Below are positions 23,297 to 34,212 of a stretch of DNA of 59,507 nucleotides, piece by piece. The translations under genes and the position numbers were made by a program. Each line of letters starts with the position of its first letter. The stretch's first letter is position 1. This DNA comes from Chara braunii. Taxonomy: Eukaryota; Streptophyta; Charophyceae; Charales; Characeae. The stretch spans positions 6,284,740 to 6,344,246 of the forward strand of contig BFEA01000015.1 of NCBI GenBank assembly GCA_003427395.1, written 5' to 3'. The notes below the pieces were generated by a model. That model searched no databases. It was not told where the DNA came from and worked only from the letters and a program-made list of their open reading frames with translations.

Positions 23297-23422
23297 GGGC
23301 CTCGCTCACCTACTCTCGACATGCACAAAAAGACCACACACATCGCGATATAGCATTTTTCCACGCTCTAGCGGAAGATTCACTCTCGTTTTGCACGATG
23401 CGAGGGCAATGGAGTGAGGCCC
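23297..23422. mobile_element. GGGCCTCGC-family foldback MITE, copy 4
   Basis: 126 bp, ends GGGCCTCGCTCACCTACTCT and GGAGTGAGGCCC, with the inner family motif CTCTAGCGGAAGATTCACTC. It lies about 350 bp from the stop codon of the LLG-like gene, in its presumed 3' flank. Confidence 0.75.
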
Positions 23423-23766
23423 ATAGTGCATTACATTACTTACCTCAGCATCCGAAATTCTCCACTCATCTTGCCCGCAAAACTTGCCTGCCTGCATGGC
23501 CAAAAAACTTATCATTATCACCCCCCCACAAACCGGTCCGTGAAACAACGCCCCTCAAACACTGTGGAGGGCCAAAATACAGCAGCAGATACCATGCATT
23601 TTTACCCACTCCTCATGCATTTTTACCCACCACACTTCCGTTTACCTCATCCTCATATCGTCCAAACGACGATTCCATGGCAAGGCCGGCCCACGACATC
23701 ACCACTACCATCAATCTCACCAACTTGCCCGCGCGGCGGCTAATCCCTATCACTCCTGAACTGAAT

Positions 23767-24213
23767 TCAAAAGAGAGCGATGAAAGCACCCATAGCAAGC
23801 GCAAGCTGAAGGGACAAGGGAACAGCCGTCGTGAATGCACTATTGGGCTGGGAGGCGGGAGCCGACGGAGTGGTGGAGCGGGCGGTGGTCTGCATCTCCC
23901 TTCTTCCTCCTCCCAAGCACAGAGTATCAAAGGCGACCGCCTTGTACCCACGCGCTTCCAGGCGGCTGAAGATTTCCTCCTCGCACACCACGTTGTCGAC
24001 CAGTTCATCCAAGTCCGACTGGAAGATGGAATCAAACTGTCGGCAGCAACTCTCCGACGTCATCGCGGAGGGGTTACAAGACGACGTGAGAGGACTGAAG
24101 TCGAAGTTCTCGAAGTTCATCGCGCATGGCCGAACACCACCACCTTCGGTCCTCCCAGCCACAGCACCGACAACAAGAAGGAGGCAAAGAACGGAGAGCG
24201 CTGTCGTCTTCAT
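23767..24213 (-). CDS. LLG-like: LORELEI/LLG-like GPI-anchored protein
   Basis: A complete 148-residue precursor. Residues 1-20 form a secretory signal ending VVGAVAG. The mature part has six cysteines (30, 46, 56, 57, 77, 99) in the pattern C-x2-NF...T-x2-C...CC-x2-F...DL-x7-C...F-x8-GY-x5-F-x3-C. After a Ser/Thr/Pro linker (108-125) comes a hydrophobic tail (129-148) ending FIALF, as expected for a GPI-attachment signal with a small-residue site near 124-126. This matches the LORELEI-LIKE-GPI-anchored proteins of land plants, cell-surface chaperones and co-receptors of FERONIA-type kinases. The FAC cysteine and the last cysteine of that family are missing. The ORF is intronless and undamaged, unlike everything around it. 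No TATA box is visible upstream. A divergent small secreted protein is the alternative. Confidence 0.6.
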   Translation of the reverse strand: MKTTALSVLCLLLVVGAVAGRTEGGGVRPCAMNFENFDFSPLTSSCNPSAMTSESCCRQFDSIFQSDLDELVDNVVCEEEIFSRLEARGYKAVAFDTLCLGGGRREMQTTARSTTPSAPASQPNSAFTTAVPLSLQLALAMGAFIALF

Positions 24214-25076
24214 CTTGGCAATCCGAGAGACTCAGCCGCAACAGAGACAACGGGCAAAGACTGACAGACGGCGACAAGCTGGGCTGGAGACGCACAGCTC
24301 AACAGCGTTTGCGTTGACGTTCACTCCCCTGACGGCAGCGACAAAACAAGAAAGAGACAAAGCTGAGCCGACAGTTGGGGTAACAATCGATCGACGAGGC
24401 GTCACGAAAGAAACACCGCAAGCGAAATGAAATGAATCCTCTCAGCTGAGAGCGTCAAACAAGGCGAAAAATGACTATCTTCAGCCAAGGCACAGGCAAA
24501 CTACAGTAGTAGAAGTATTCCCGCTCGCAGAAGGCCAAGCACAGGCAAGACCGAGAGGAGGGAAGGACACAGAGCGAGAGAGAGAGACAAAGCGCGGTGC
24601 ATGGAAAGCGGCGCTACACTCTGTAGCGGTATTGGTTACTACCACCACAGAAGAGCACCGCAGCAACAATGCGTTTAGAAAGTCGGGTTCTCGTTAATAT
24701 GGCCGCTAGGATCAAGCAGAGTTGTCCCTCACGTGCGCTTCGATTTCGATCGGCATCGAAGACGAAGGCGGCAAGCCGGCCCACAAACACCCCCCCCCCC
24801 CCCCCCCCTCTGCCTGTTCCGTGGGACGCGACCCGACCTCTGGCCTGAACGCCGAGCCACGACGTGGCGTGGTGTCTGAAAGCCGACCAGAGGCGCAACC
24901 CGGCCTACGCTCAACGTACTGGAAACGGCCAAAGCAAGGGAAAAAAAAACAAAAAAAAAACAAAAAAAAAAAGCAAGAAAACTTCGCCGAAGTGGCGAAA
25001 TGGACGAAGTGGGCAAAGTGGCGGTGGCGGACAACAAAAGGACTGCGTCCGTCTAGATGTCATCGAGCAAGGATAA
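24214..25076. other. Upstream flank of the LLG-like gene
   Basis: GC-rich, non-repetitive sequence up to about 24700, probably the 5' leader and promoter of the minus-strand gene. Then a run of about 20 C at 24790-24809 and A-rich tracts at 24940-24975. I see no second gene. Confidence 0.4.
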
Positions 25077-25202
25077 GGGCATCGCCACACCACTCTCGAA
25101 ATTTGCAAACAAAATGGGAAGGAACTTCCCGCTAGACCATGGCCAGATGCCCCCGCCACATTTTTGTCTTTTTCACATTTCGAGAGTGGTGTGGCGAGGC
25201 CC
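25077..25202. mobile_element. GGGCCTCGC-family foldback MITE, copy 5
   Basis: 126 bp, ends GGGCATCGCCACACCACTCT and AGAGTGGTGTGGCGAGGCCC, flanked by TAA on both sides (25074-25076, 25203-25205). A 3-bp target duplication of this type is usual for PIF/Harbinger-derived (Tourist-like) MITEs. Confidence 0.85.
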
Positions 25203-25245
25203 TAACACGCATACAAAAAGAAGCAAAAAAAAAAACAAAAAAAAA

Positions 25246-25264
25246 ACAAGGATCACACGCATAA
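25246..25264 (+). pseudogene. U6 snRNA 3'-end-like fragment
   Basis: Reads ACAAGGATCACACGCATAA, one mismatch from the conserved U6 stretch CAAGGATGACACGCATAA. It carries the same G-to-C change seen in the larger U6-like copy at 48316-48366, which suggests a common source. Preceded by A-rich and followed by T-rich DNA. Confidence 0.45.
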
Positions 25265-25468
25265 TTTTTTTCTTTTTCTCCTTTTATTTGAACAACGGTA
25301 GGCGTAATTTGCAAAATACCCCCATAAGTTGACAACGGGGCGGGGAGGTCAGCAGCCTCGTACCCATCCTTGCAAGAGGGCTTCGACGAACGGGATGAAG
25401 GTTGCCCAAGCTATTCGTCGGGGTGGAAGTCCGCCGCGCGCTATGCCAGCGAAATTTTTTTTTTCTTT

Positions 25469-25601
25469 GGGCATCGCCACAGCACTCTCGAAATGTGCAA
25501 GATGAGAATGAACTTCCCGCTACAACATGGGCAGATGCGCCCGCCAAATTTTTGTCTTTTTCACATTTCGATTTCGACTGGAGAGTGGTGTGGCCAGGCC
25601 C
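25469..25601. mobile_element. GGGCCTCGC-family foldback MITE, copy 6
   Basis: 133 bp, close relative of copy 5 with the same CACAGCACTCTCGAAATGTG arm. It carries a small internal duplication (ATTTCGATTTCGACTGG) that breaks the right arm. Confidence 0.8.
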
Positions 25602-25648
25602 TTCCGTAGTCGTCCCGCCAGATCCTTCGCCAAACAAAAACTCTTCGC

Positions 25649-25816
25649 GGGTCAGGTCCCACTAGCCGCGTTGAGTTTCCTCACTCAACGCCTGAATCTG
25701 GACGCGTTCGTGGAGATGTGCAGTTGAGAAAACTGAACGCGATTTCTGCACATATCCACAGACATGTCCAGATTCAGGCGTTTTGGAAACTCAACGCTGC
25801 AAGTGGGACCTGGCCC
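25649..25816. mobile_element. GGGCCAGRTCCCACT-family MITE, copy 1
   Basis: A near-complete foldback: GGGTCAGGTCCCACTAGC at the left pairs with GCAAGTGGGACCTGGCCC at the right. The arms continue inward through CGCCTGAATCTGGAC and its complement. Flanks CGC and CGG are near-matching. No coding sequence. Confidence 0.8.
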
Positions 25817-25865
25817 CGGTTCCCGCCGCCAGAGACTTGATTTTGATTTTGATTCCACTACCCTG

Positions 25866-26031
25866 GAGCATGGACCCACTAGCGAAGGGGATTGGGTTGA
25901 GACCCTGAATCTGGGCGTGTTTTAGGCAGAGATGCAGAAGGGGAGTTCGATCTCGGATTTCTGCGCTTGTCCACAAACGCGGCCAAATCAAGGCGTTCAA
26001 TCCAATCCTCTTTGCTAGTGGGACCTCGCCC
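25866..26031. mobile_element. GGGCCAGRTCCCACT-family MITE, copy 2
   Basis: Begins 50 bp after copy 1. Arms are more diverged (GACCCACTAGC with GCTAGTGGGACC) but of the same length. CTG flanks it on both sides (25863-25865, 26032-26034), consistent with a 3-bp target duplication. Confidence 0.7.
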
Positions 26032-26391
26032 CTGGACTGGACGAAGGTTGCCCAAGTTATTCGTCGGGGTGGAAGTCCGCCACGCGCCATGCGAGCGAAA
26101 TTTTTTCGTTGTATTGTTATTTTATTACTTCCTTCTCCAAACTCTTCGCTTCCCCGCCCGAGACCCTTTTTTTTTTTTTTTTTTTTTTATCCCCGCCAGA
26201 GACTTGATTCCACTACAAAATTACAAAATTTGAAATTGAATGCCGGTTTGAGCTTATGTTCTGCTGACTGGCAGTTACATACATGTGTGCTCCAAGTGGA
26301 GGGTCGACATGTGGCTTGTTAATGTTAATTTTTCAACGCCTTTCCATTGCACGGATCATTTGGAATTGGACCATACAGTACAGAGAGCTTA

Positions 26392-26552
26392 GGGTGAGAT
26401 CCCACGGGCAAAAGCGTTTGGAATAAGTATCGGAATCGGGACGTGTTTGTGGAGAGGTGCAAAAAAACTGTAATTGATCTGTTTTGTGCATCTCCGCGTC
26501 CTGATTCAGACACGTTTTAGTCCAAACCTCTTTTGCCAGTGGGATCTGGCCC
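26392..26552. mobile_element. GGGCCAGRTCCCACT-family MITE, copy 3
   Basis: 161 bp with arms GGGTGAGATCCCACGGGCAA and complement TTGCCAGTGGGATCTGGCCC, flanked by TTA on both sides (26389-26391, 26553-26555). The second TTA lies 8 bp before the first Met of the LINE ORF1, so the element either marks the LINE's 5' boundary or was inserted in its leader. Confidence 0.85.
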
Positions 26553-26562
26553 TTAGATTAGC

Positions 26563-28225
26563 ATGGCCAAAAAGAACACCTCGCCACCTCAAGAAAAAGA
26601 AGAACACTTCCACTTGAAAAACGACGACTCTTGCCCAGCGAAGGAATCCACGGTCAGTCAAAACACAGAAGGGAAGAAGGATGGAGAAGGATCGTCAGGC
26701 ACGAAGGGCTTAAAGGGGAACGAACAAGGGAAGGGGAAGGGAAAGGACAATGGAAAGAAGGACGACAGGGGGGGGAAGAGACCCCTGGAAGAGAAGAGTA
26801 AACAGAAGGAGACAGAAAAGGATAGGGGAAGCACGGAAGATGGCCCACAGAAAGAAACGGAGGGGCAGGAAAAAGGGAACAGGGATGACCGAATCCCCCC
26901 CCCGGCCCCCTCCCCCCCCCCCTTCCAAATCAGATGCCTCCCTCCCCCTTAGGGATGAAGCAATGTTAGAAGCAGAGGCAGATGACGGATTCAACAAGGA
27001 GAAACCACTCCCCACATCGCCCACATACAAGGAAGTACTGCAGATGCCGATCCCCAAACTGCCAGCGAAGAAGAAACAGTTGGAGGGAAAACAGACGCCG
27101 ATCTCTAAATCTAAGGCAACAGTTAGTACTCGAAGAAAGGATAAAAAACATGAAGGATCGAAAGAATGGATCCCCACGGGGCAAAAGGTGAAAACGTCAG
27201 GGGAGGCTGGGATCTCGGATCAGGACAGATTGAAAGACCCTCCTCTACAGGGCAAGGGGGATGAAGCAGAAGGAACAGACGAAGGTAAACAAGGGCCCAA
27301 GGATCAGGGCACACTTCTTGTGTCAGAGGAAGACCACCTCCGGAAGGGAGATAAAGGACAGAGTAAGAATCCCTCTTCTCCTACCTTCGCCCCCCCCATC
27401 CCCAACGTGGCAGCTGCCTCTACACCAAGACCCCCCACTCTGCCTACGCCCGCTCTCGATAAGATCCAAGGAGAACCTCAAGTGAAATACCATCCGGCCT
27501 CCGAGAAAGAATCGGGCAACTCTGGGGGGGTCGTGGAAACCTTAGCACAATTGCTTTCTGAGAAAACGCAAAAAGGTAAGCTATACGATAATGGGTTATA
27601 TAACGCACCCCCTTCTAACAAAGAGGATGACCAAGAAGATCCTAATAACCTGATAGTAAAACCGCTGCAGCTGGTTGGTAAGAAGATTTTGATCCCTTCC
27701 CTGGACGAAAAACAGCTTATTAAAAGTCTAGGGGGCTCACATGCTGGGGAGGGGAACGAAGACCAAGATGACAACTCATAGTTTTTTTCCCCAGTAGGAG
27801 ATACATCAGATCGGTCTGACGGACACGAAAGTGGCCAAAGGAAAGGCTTGCCAACTCTATCCGCGGATGAATCCTCGTGGGCTCTCTTCCCCTTTTCCAC
27901 CCCATATGCTCCCTCCCCTGTTGCATTTCGTGCTTTCGAACCATCAGTAACTCTGTCCTCCAGTAAAAGATCTCGCATTGAAGGGTTGAAATTTCAGGCT
28001 AGATCTCTGGAGGAAGAAAATGGAGTAGCAGCAGAGGAAGTAGCTAAAAACTCACCGAGGAAAAGGGGAAGAGCGCTGACTGCCAAAACAGCCAGGAAAT
28101 CGCTAGCTTTAGCGGCCCCCATGAGGACGTTGTCGCGGCTGGATAAAAGCAAGGGACCAATCTCAGACTATCTTATCCCATTGATTTGTTCCCATGATGG
28201 CATGGGACCCAAATCCTATCACTGA
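26563..28225 (+). pseudogene. LINE ORF1 (gag-like), basic and low-complexity
   Basis: Starts MAKKNTSPPQEKEEHF. The first ~110 residues are a Lys/Glu/Gly-rich, highly charged coil. A frame change occurs at the C-rich run 26898-26928, after which the protein continues with KSDASLPLRDEAMLEAEADD. A single TAG at 27779-27781 interrupts it, then the same frame runs to TGA at 28223-28225. No zinc knuckle or RRM is visible. By position and charge it should be the RNA-binding ORF1 protein. The poly-C frame change could be a sequencing error. Confidence 0.6.
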
Positions 28226-28794
28226 TGGGTAACGATGAAGCGCTGTGCATACCAGCTATCCCTCTCAGAAGTCATCCAACGCCTGCGATGGTCTGCAACA
28301 TAGTAAAACAGCAGGTCTTGCATTCGCTGGGAGACGTGGGTCTTCTACCAGAACCGAAAATGGCACGGTACCTGGTGGACACCCCTGAGGGTGGTAAGGT
28401 TCGGCTGCTCATTGCTTTTTTGGACATAACGTACATATCAGATAACAAAGCTAAATGGGATGAGCTAAAAATATATTCAAGTTGGTTGGAATTGAACCAC
28501 CTGGCGGCAGCACACTCAGAGACGCTAGCAGGAATAAAGCTAGTGGCTAATCTCACTGCCAAGGTAATAGCAGATTGGCTAGTCCAATCGGATAACCTGA
28601 ATATAGTTTTGGCAGAATCCTTTGCTGAAACTTTACTCCTTAGGAGAACAAGGAAGAATGTCAGTTTTATGGTAGGGGAAAATGTTGTCCCGGCAACTGT
28701 AAACTCCCCCTCCGACACTAAAGACACAGCGGAGCCTCACAGCCATATCCAAAACCCAAATGGCCAGTCCCCTAAGGATGGTCCTACCGACTAG
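28225..28794 (+). CDS. Extra LINE ORF of unknown function
   Basis: An open 189-codon frame whose ATG overlaps the ORF1 stop in TGATG (28223-28227), and whose 3' end overlaps the start of ORF2 by 35 bp. It reads as a folded domain: ARYLVDTPEGGKVRLLIAFL, then ELKIYSSWLELNHLAAAHSE, and LAESFAETLLLRR. No family recognised. The TGATG arrangement is the kind used for termination-reinitiation in other retroelements. Alternatively this is the folded C-terminal half of ORF1, put out of frame by one mutation just upstream. It is the only undamaged frame of the element. Confidence 0.5.
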   Translation: MGNDEALCIPAIPLRSHPTPAMVCNIVKQQVLHSLGDVGLLPEPKMARYLVDTPEGGKVRLLIAFLDITYISDNKAKWDELKIYSSWLELNHLAAAHSETLAGIKLVANLTAKVIADWLVQSDNLNIVLAESFAETLLLRRTRKNVSFMVGENVVPATVNSPSDTKDTAEPHSHIQNPNGQSPKDGPTD

Positions 28795-31700
28795 GATCAG
28801 ATTGGGTAGCTGGAACATTCGAGGTTTAGGTGATCACAATGATACATTTAAACGCAGCAAGCTACCTGAATGGCTACAGTCTCAAAATGTTCAGATAATA
28901 TGTCTTCAAGAAACCAAAATTAATACAAACAATTGGGCAGACATTCAAAATTGGTGGGCTGACCCTCAAATTTGGTCACAAGCGGATGGTACCAAAGGAG
29001 GAACAACCATTTTGATAGACAAAAACCTGGACGTGGAGATAATAGACAGTTGTGTGGACACAGAAGGAAGGTGGGCGTGGATGAAACTGGCAATAGCAGA
29101 GGAGGACTGGGCCGTCATGTATGTGTATGCCCCAGTGGACTACCCCACTAGACTTAATTTTTTCTCAAATTTACCCAAAATTATCCCTGACACAGATAAC
29201 TTACTCATAATGGGGGACTGAAACTGTGTACTAAACCCGGGACTAGACTCCCCAACCGCCACTCCTATTAGAAATGGTGCACTACTGTTGACTTCCTTAA
29301 TAATCTCAAGCATTGGTGGATGTATACAGGACCCTCAACTCTGACTCCTTTGGTTTCACATGGGTAGGGCCACAACCGTCAAGAAATACCGCACGACCAA
29401 CGAGGCGCCTAGACTTCATTATGGCGAGGGGTGATCCTTGGGAACGGTGTGTCTGGGCAGACAAAAAGGTTTCTTCAATTTCAGACCACCATCCCGTCCT
29501 TATGGACGTATTATCCAAGGAAACAATAGCTCGAGCTAAGCCCCCTTTCCGCTTGAATGTCCAAATCCTAAAAGACCCAGGTATCCCACTATGGATCAAG
29601 GCTCAAATGGAAGATTGACAACTCGCAAAAGATTTGTTCCTTAATACGGAACAATGGGTAGAAGTGAGAATAGAGATATTACATGCTGTCATGATTGAAT
29701 TCTCACGAATGAAAGCGGATGCTCGCTACTAAGAAGAGGAACAACTGGTTAAACTAATAGAACATGCAGAAACCCTGATGGGTACAGACGCTTTTCAGAA
29801 TTACTATTGATCCGAGAAAAGAGCCAAAGCGCCTGAGGAGTTAGAGGCCATTGAGATTCGGAAACAGGCAAATAGGCTGAAATGGTTAAAGATAAAAGGC
29901 ATCCTTGGATATGACCGTATGACCAAGGAGACCTTTAAATCTTTAATGATAAGCAAGGCCATGCCTGTAATGAGGGAACTTTCTCATCCATTTGCTCTTG
30001 ATTTACCGTTGGCGGTTGAGACTGAAGAACTATGTACCTATGCAATGGAATATTTTAAAAACATAGTAAGTACTAGAAGACCGTTTGATAGCTTTGATAC
30101 TAACCTGGCCGACCACCATCACTTTTGGACACGATCGAACAAAACGGTCCCACTTCAAACAAGGAATGAATTGGACCAGCCCATTACAATAGAAGAGGTA
30201 TCTCAGGCAGCCCGCCTCATGGCACGAAGGATGTGCCTAGGTCCGAATGGCCTCCCAATCGACTTCTTTCTATCGACATGGGAAGCCTTTGGTCAGTTCT
30301 TTTGTGATATTTTCAATGAAACACTGTCCACGGGCACGTCACCTAAAAGCCTGACCCATGGAATGATTTCACTAATCTATAAGAAAGAAGACAAAATAGA
30401 TATACGAAATTGGCGCCCCGTATCTGCCTTGAACGTCTCATATAAGTTGTTAGCAACGGTCCTCGCCTTGTGACTGGCCTCCCTTCTCCCATCCTTAGTA
30501 GGGGAAGAACAAGGGGCTTTTGTGAAAGGAAGACTGATCTTTGATAGCATCATGACAACGGTACAGGTGTTGGAAATAATAGGCCAATAAGAGCGAGATG
30601 TGGTCATTCTCATGCTTGATATGGAAAATGCGTATGACAAAGTAGGTTGGGCCTTCGTCAAGACCTCCTTGATAAACATGGGGTTCGGCGACCAATTCAG
30701 AACCTGGGTGAAAGCAATGTATGCCAGAGCTACAGCCATGGTACTGGTTAATGGAAAACAATCAGAAATATTTCCACTTACCCGGTCTCTAAGACAAGGG
30801 TGTCCATTGGCCCCCCTGATCTTTGTTCTCCAGTTGGAGACCCTACTAGATAACTTGAATATAATAAATAACCCGAGTATTGTTGGTCTGCGTCTTTTCC
30901 CAACATACCAATGGAAGGGTGGGGCGATCGCTGACGATTTAACGGTGACCTGTGAAAATTCTAGGAGTAGTATGGGTATTGTGTATTATCCGAAGCCTCT
31001 ATTAATTGGGATAAGTCTGTATTACCTTCATCCCAAGCGTTGTGTATTGACTAGGGTCTGCGTCAAGTCTCGGCTAACTCCTCCGATCGATTTCTGGGGG
31101 TCCAAGTCCCTCTTTCAGATTGTTCAAAAGTACAAGACAATATCCTGGCGGATAAGGTGATAGCGAGGATTGCAGGCTGGAAACGACGCAAACACGTCTC
31201 CCTTTTCGGAAGGGCGTTGGTGTTGTCCTCTTCCGCCTTCTCCGTGTTGTGGTTTCCACTGACATTGCATCTGGTGGGGGAGGGAGCATACAGAAAAATT
31301 CGGACAACTGCAACAAGATACCTTTGGAAGCCCGACACTACTACCGATCAAGGATTTCTGTCGAAGGCGGCATGAGAGGTGGTGGCAACGTCCCGGAAGA
31401 ATGGCGGTCTGGGTATCCTGGACCCCCTTCAGCAAAACCTGGCATTGATGGCCAAATGGCCGGCACGGGCCATGATGGAAAAAAACACTAAGATGTGGAT
31501 GGTTATGGCCAATACTTGTTGGGCCAGGAATGGGAACTTGTGGACCACTCTAAAGTCTGGCTCTGTATGTTAATGCCCTCCTTTTCTAATCGTTGTCCCA
31601 AGTCCAGGATATGGAGGAGTATACTTAGAGCATGGAATAAACTGAAACCAAATAATTGGTCACCTCCAAATACTAAACAGGAGATTCTGAACCAATTACT

Positions 31701-32994
31701 GTTTGATAACCCGCTAATTTTACAACAGGATGGCTCCTCTTTTGGGGCAGCGGACGTAGTGGGTGCCTTTGGCAAATCCTGGGTTAAGAAAGACATACTT
31801 CAAATCAGGGATATCTGGGATGCCACTACTTCAGCCTTCGTGACACCATTGGCCCTGAAAACAAGGCTTCCCAGGATGCATAATGTTGTTAATAACTTGA
31901 ATAAGCTGACAACTGCAATCCCACAAACATGGACACAACTGTTGCATCCTGACAGGGAGAATGCAGACGGGACCTGGCTGAGGGATGAAACTCAGTCAAA
32001 TCGAATTTTGAGAGTACTGGGACCAGCGCTACCTTCAGGCCTAATGGTGCAGTCATGGAGCCTCCCAGGCCTAGGCAACACAACATGCCCATTAAGATTG
32101 GAAAACGGAGACCTCAGGGTTGAAGAAACCAGGCACCTACCGGAGGTAAGAGTGGTTGTTTAGACCTCTCGACAAGGTAAGCTAACAACAACTATGGGGA
32201 GGGACGCGGACACATATCGGGTGGAGCTCGTTCTGACTGAATGGAAGGTCGAAGGCAACATGGGAAGCCAGGCTCAGACTACCCCCCTGCTCCACTTTCG
32301 TCCAAAGGTTAGGGTGCTGCTGCAACAGTCTAAGTTGAAGAAGACCCCATCTACTTTGGCCATCAAAAGAGCGGAGGCATAGCAACTTCAGGGGGGTTCA
32401 GAGCACAACATGCGCAATTTATGGAAAGGAATCACCAAAGCCCTAGTCCAGAAACATGCAGGCTTAATGTGGTTGCAGTCCTTGCTTATTACAGCCACAG
32501 CCACATGGTTGGCCTCTAGAGGCATGGATGTACCTACTACTTGCCTGCGCTGTAACTGGGGCTGGGAGAATATGGTGCACTTATGGCTCTGCTGTCCCCT
32601 AGCAGATGAACTTATGATTTGGTGAAAAAGACATTGGTCTAATATCACAGGGGGAGTTTTTGAATGGTCAGACCAGTGGATGCTTACAAGCATCCTCCCA
32701 CAAGGTTTTAAATACAACTGTGACCTGGGCCACATTGCAATGGTCTGCAGAGGCGTCCTGATGAACGTCATTTGGACGACCATAAATGCTAAGGTATTCA
32801 AGGGAGAGCAGAAGCATATCATCCAACAACAACGACAAGTCAAGAATGATCTTAGACACATTATTCGAGCAGATTGGCACAGGAAAGGAGCCCAGTGGTT
32901 TTTGAAAACATGGGTCAGGGCTAATAGGCTTGCCTGGGTGAACCAAGGGGGAAAAATGGCCATATGTACTTGGCTATCAGACACCCATGATTAA
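28760..32994 (+). pseudogene. LINE ORF2: APE endonuclease, RT, zf-RVT (decayed)
   Basis: The endonuclease is recognisable by GSWNIRGL, CLQETKI, YVYAPVD, MGD-stop-NCVL (GDWN with TGA at 29219), RLDFIMARG and SDHHPV (to about 29510). The RT follows: MCLGPNGLP, NWRPVSALN, MLDMENAYDKVGW (motif A), RQGCPLAPLIF (motif B), IADDLTVT (motif C). The zinc knuckle is CLRCNWGWENMVHLWLCC near 32540-32600. Frame changes occur near 29280, 30965 and 31490. Stops lie at 29219, 29616, 29730, 29808, 30471, 30588, 31373, 32161, 32380 and 32623. The protein would nick target DNA and prime reverse transcription, but this copy is dead. Confidence 0.85.
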
Positions 32995-33248
32995 TGGAGT
33001 CGCGTTAGGCTTCGACATTGAGTCTACAGTAGTACATTTGTTAGATCTGAATTTCTCTCCAGCTCTTTTAAAAGCTTTACGATAAAGAAGTGTTAGATCA
33101 TTCTGTAAAGCAAGTCGGTTTTAAGTAAGTCGTTTTATCTGTGCTTCAAGGTCTATAAAAGGAATGCATTGGAAAGTCCTCCGAAAGGAGGCCCCTTTTT
33201 TAACTGTGCTTCAAGGCTTATAATTTTTTGGAAAGCAATTTGAAGTAG

Positions 33249-33420
33249 TTTGGGACGCTGGACCCGGTTTCCGGCAGGAAGAGTTAAGTAGTATTCAAGA
33301 AGTCGAAGAGATTTTCGAACATTAAGCGAAAATGGTTGAGGCTGCCGGGATAACTCCGGGTTGAATTGTGAGGTCTCCGACCTCGTCCCAAGACTATTTT
33401 TTGAAATACATCGTCAAGTT
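33249..33420. repeat. Dispersed repeat arms and SINE-like 3' block
   Basis: 33249-33280 is a copy of the GGGACGCTGGACCC arm. 33326-33393 matches 16430-16497 at about 90% and is followed by A-rich DNA as it is there. The segment fills the space between the LINE and the YR element. Confidence 0.6.
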
Positions 33421-33537
33421 TTTCAAAAAAAAAGAAAAAAAAAAAAAACACTTGTTGGGGCATACTTACACTCGGACTTTCCTGGATGCATATGGCTGCA
33501 ATTACAGTCCAACCAGGATACATCGTACAACAAGTAC

Positions 33538-33632
33538 TGCACAAGTCTTGTCCAAATAAAAGGGAAAATTGCATACCATAGATGATGCCGGATTGAATAG
33601 GAGAGTCCTGGAGTTGCAGGCCCACACACCGC
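33538..33632 (-). repeat. Split direct repeat B2 (outer 3' end)
   Basis: About 95 bp matching B1 (34213-34317) at roughly 88%, sharing GTCTTGTCCAAATAAAA and GGATTGAATAGGAGAGTC. It forms the outer end of the element beyond A2. Confidence 0.75.
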
Positions 33633-33663
33633 AGAAAAATTGAGGGCAGGTGGGACCGCTTCG

Positions 33664-34206
33664 CCAAAATTGGCGAAGGATAAATGATTCTCCTCAGACC
33701 GGCTGATGAAGTGATCTGTCTGCCTGCAGATTCGCTTATGCACTGAGCGCTACTGGAGGGCGCACAGCGGAAGGAGGATCGCAGGAAATCCTGCAGATCC
33801 AACAAGTCCAGCAACCTGCGTCCATTGCTGCGCTGCCGGTTACTTATACCGCCGTGGGCAGTCGGAGCAGTGTCGTCCAGGTCGGCGACGTCCAAATGCA
33901 CCCCGGGTGAGTTTCGAGGTCCCGTGGTCCCACTCGAATCTCAACCAAACTCCCTGCAACCTCTGAAGTCCAACTGCTGGGTCCATGGTCTTGTTCTTGC
34001 CAAAATAGGTTGGGTCCTTCGAAGTTCAACGACCGAGACCATATTCTGTTGAGGGTGTCCAATGCATGTCGTAAAATGTCGGATGTCGGAAATCCAGGGC
34101 TGCGAAAAAAACGTGCGACTGAGGGAAACGAAAATGACGTAAAAATTATTAGTGTGCACAAATGGTAATTGAGAAGTTGAAAAGGCAACTGCGTGTACTT
34201 GCAAGA
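33664..34206 (-). repeat. Split direct repeat A2
   Basis: 543 bp matching A1 (45961-46506) in the same orientation at about 87% by eye, from CCAAAATTGGCGAAGGA to TTGCAAGACAA. Lies between B1 and B2, exactly as split direct repeats require. Confidence 0.85.
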
Positions 34207-34212
34207 CAATTG

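Larger units (their letters stand above)
26556..33240 (+). mobile_element. Near full-length LINE (copy 2)
   Basis: Contains, in order, ORF1, an extra small ORF, and an ORF2 with APE-type endonuclease, reverse transcriptase and zf-RVT zinc knuckle, then about 240 bp of 3' UTR. All reading frames are damaged. No poly(A) tail or target duplication could be fixed, and the 3' limit near 33240 is set by where the coding homology and the following repeat arm begin. Paralogue of the truncated copy at 4876-8245. Confidence 0.85.

Noticed and set aside
23398-24430. Plus-strand ORFs of 199-288 codons overlapping the LLG-like gene
   Set aside because: They are shadows in GC-rich DNA, whereas the minus frame has signal peptide, ordered cysteines and GPI signal.
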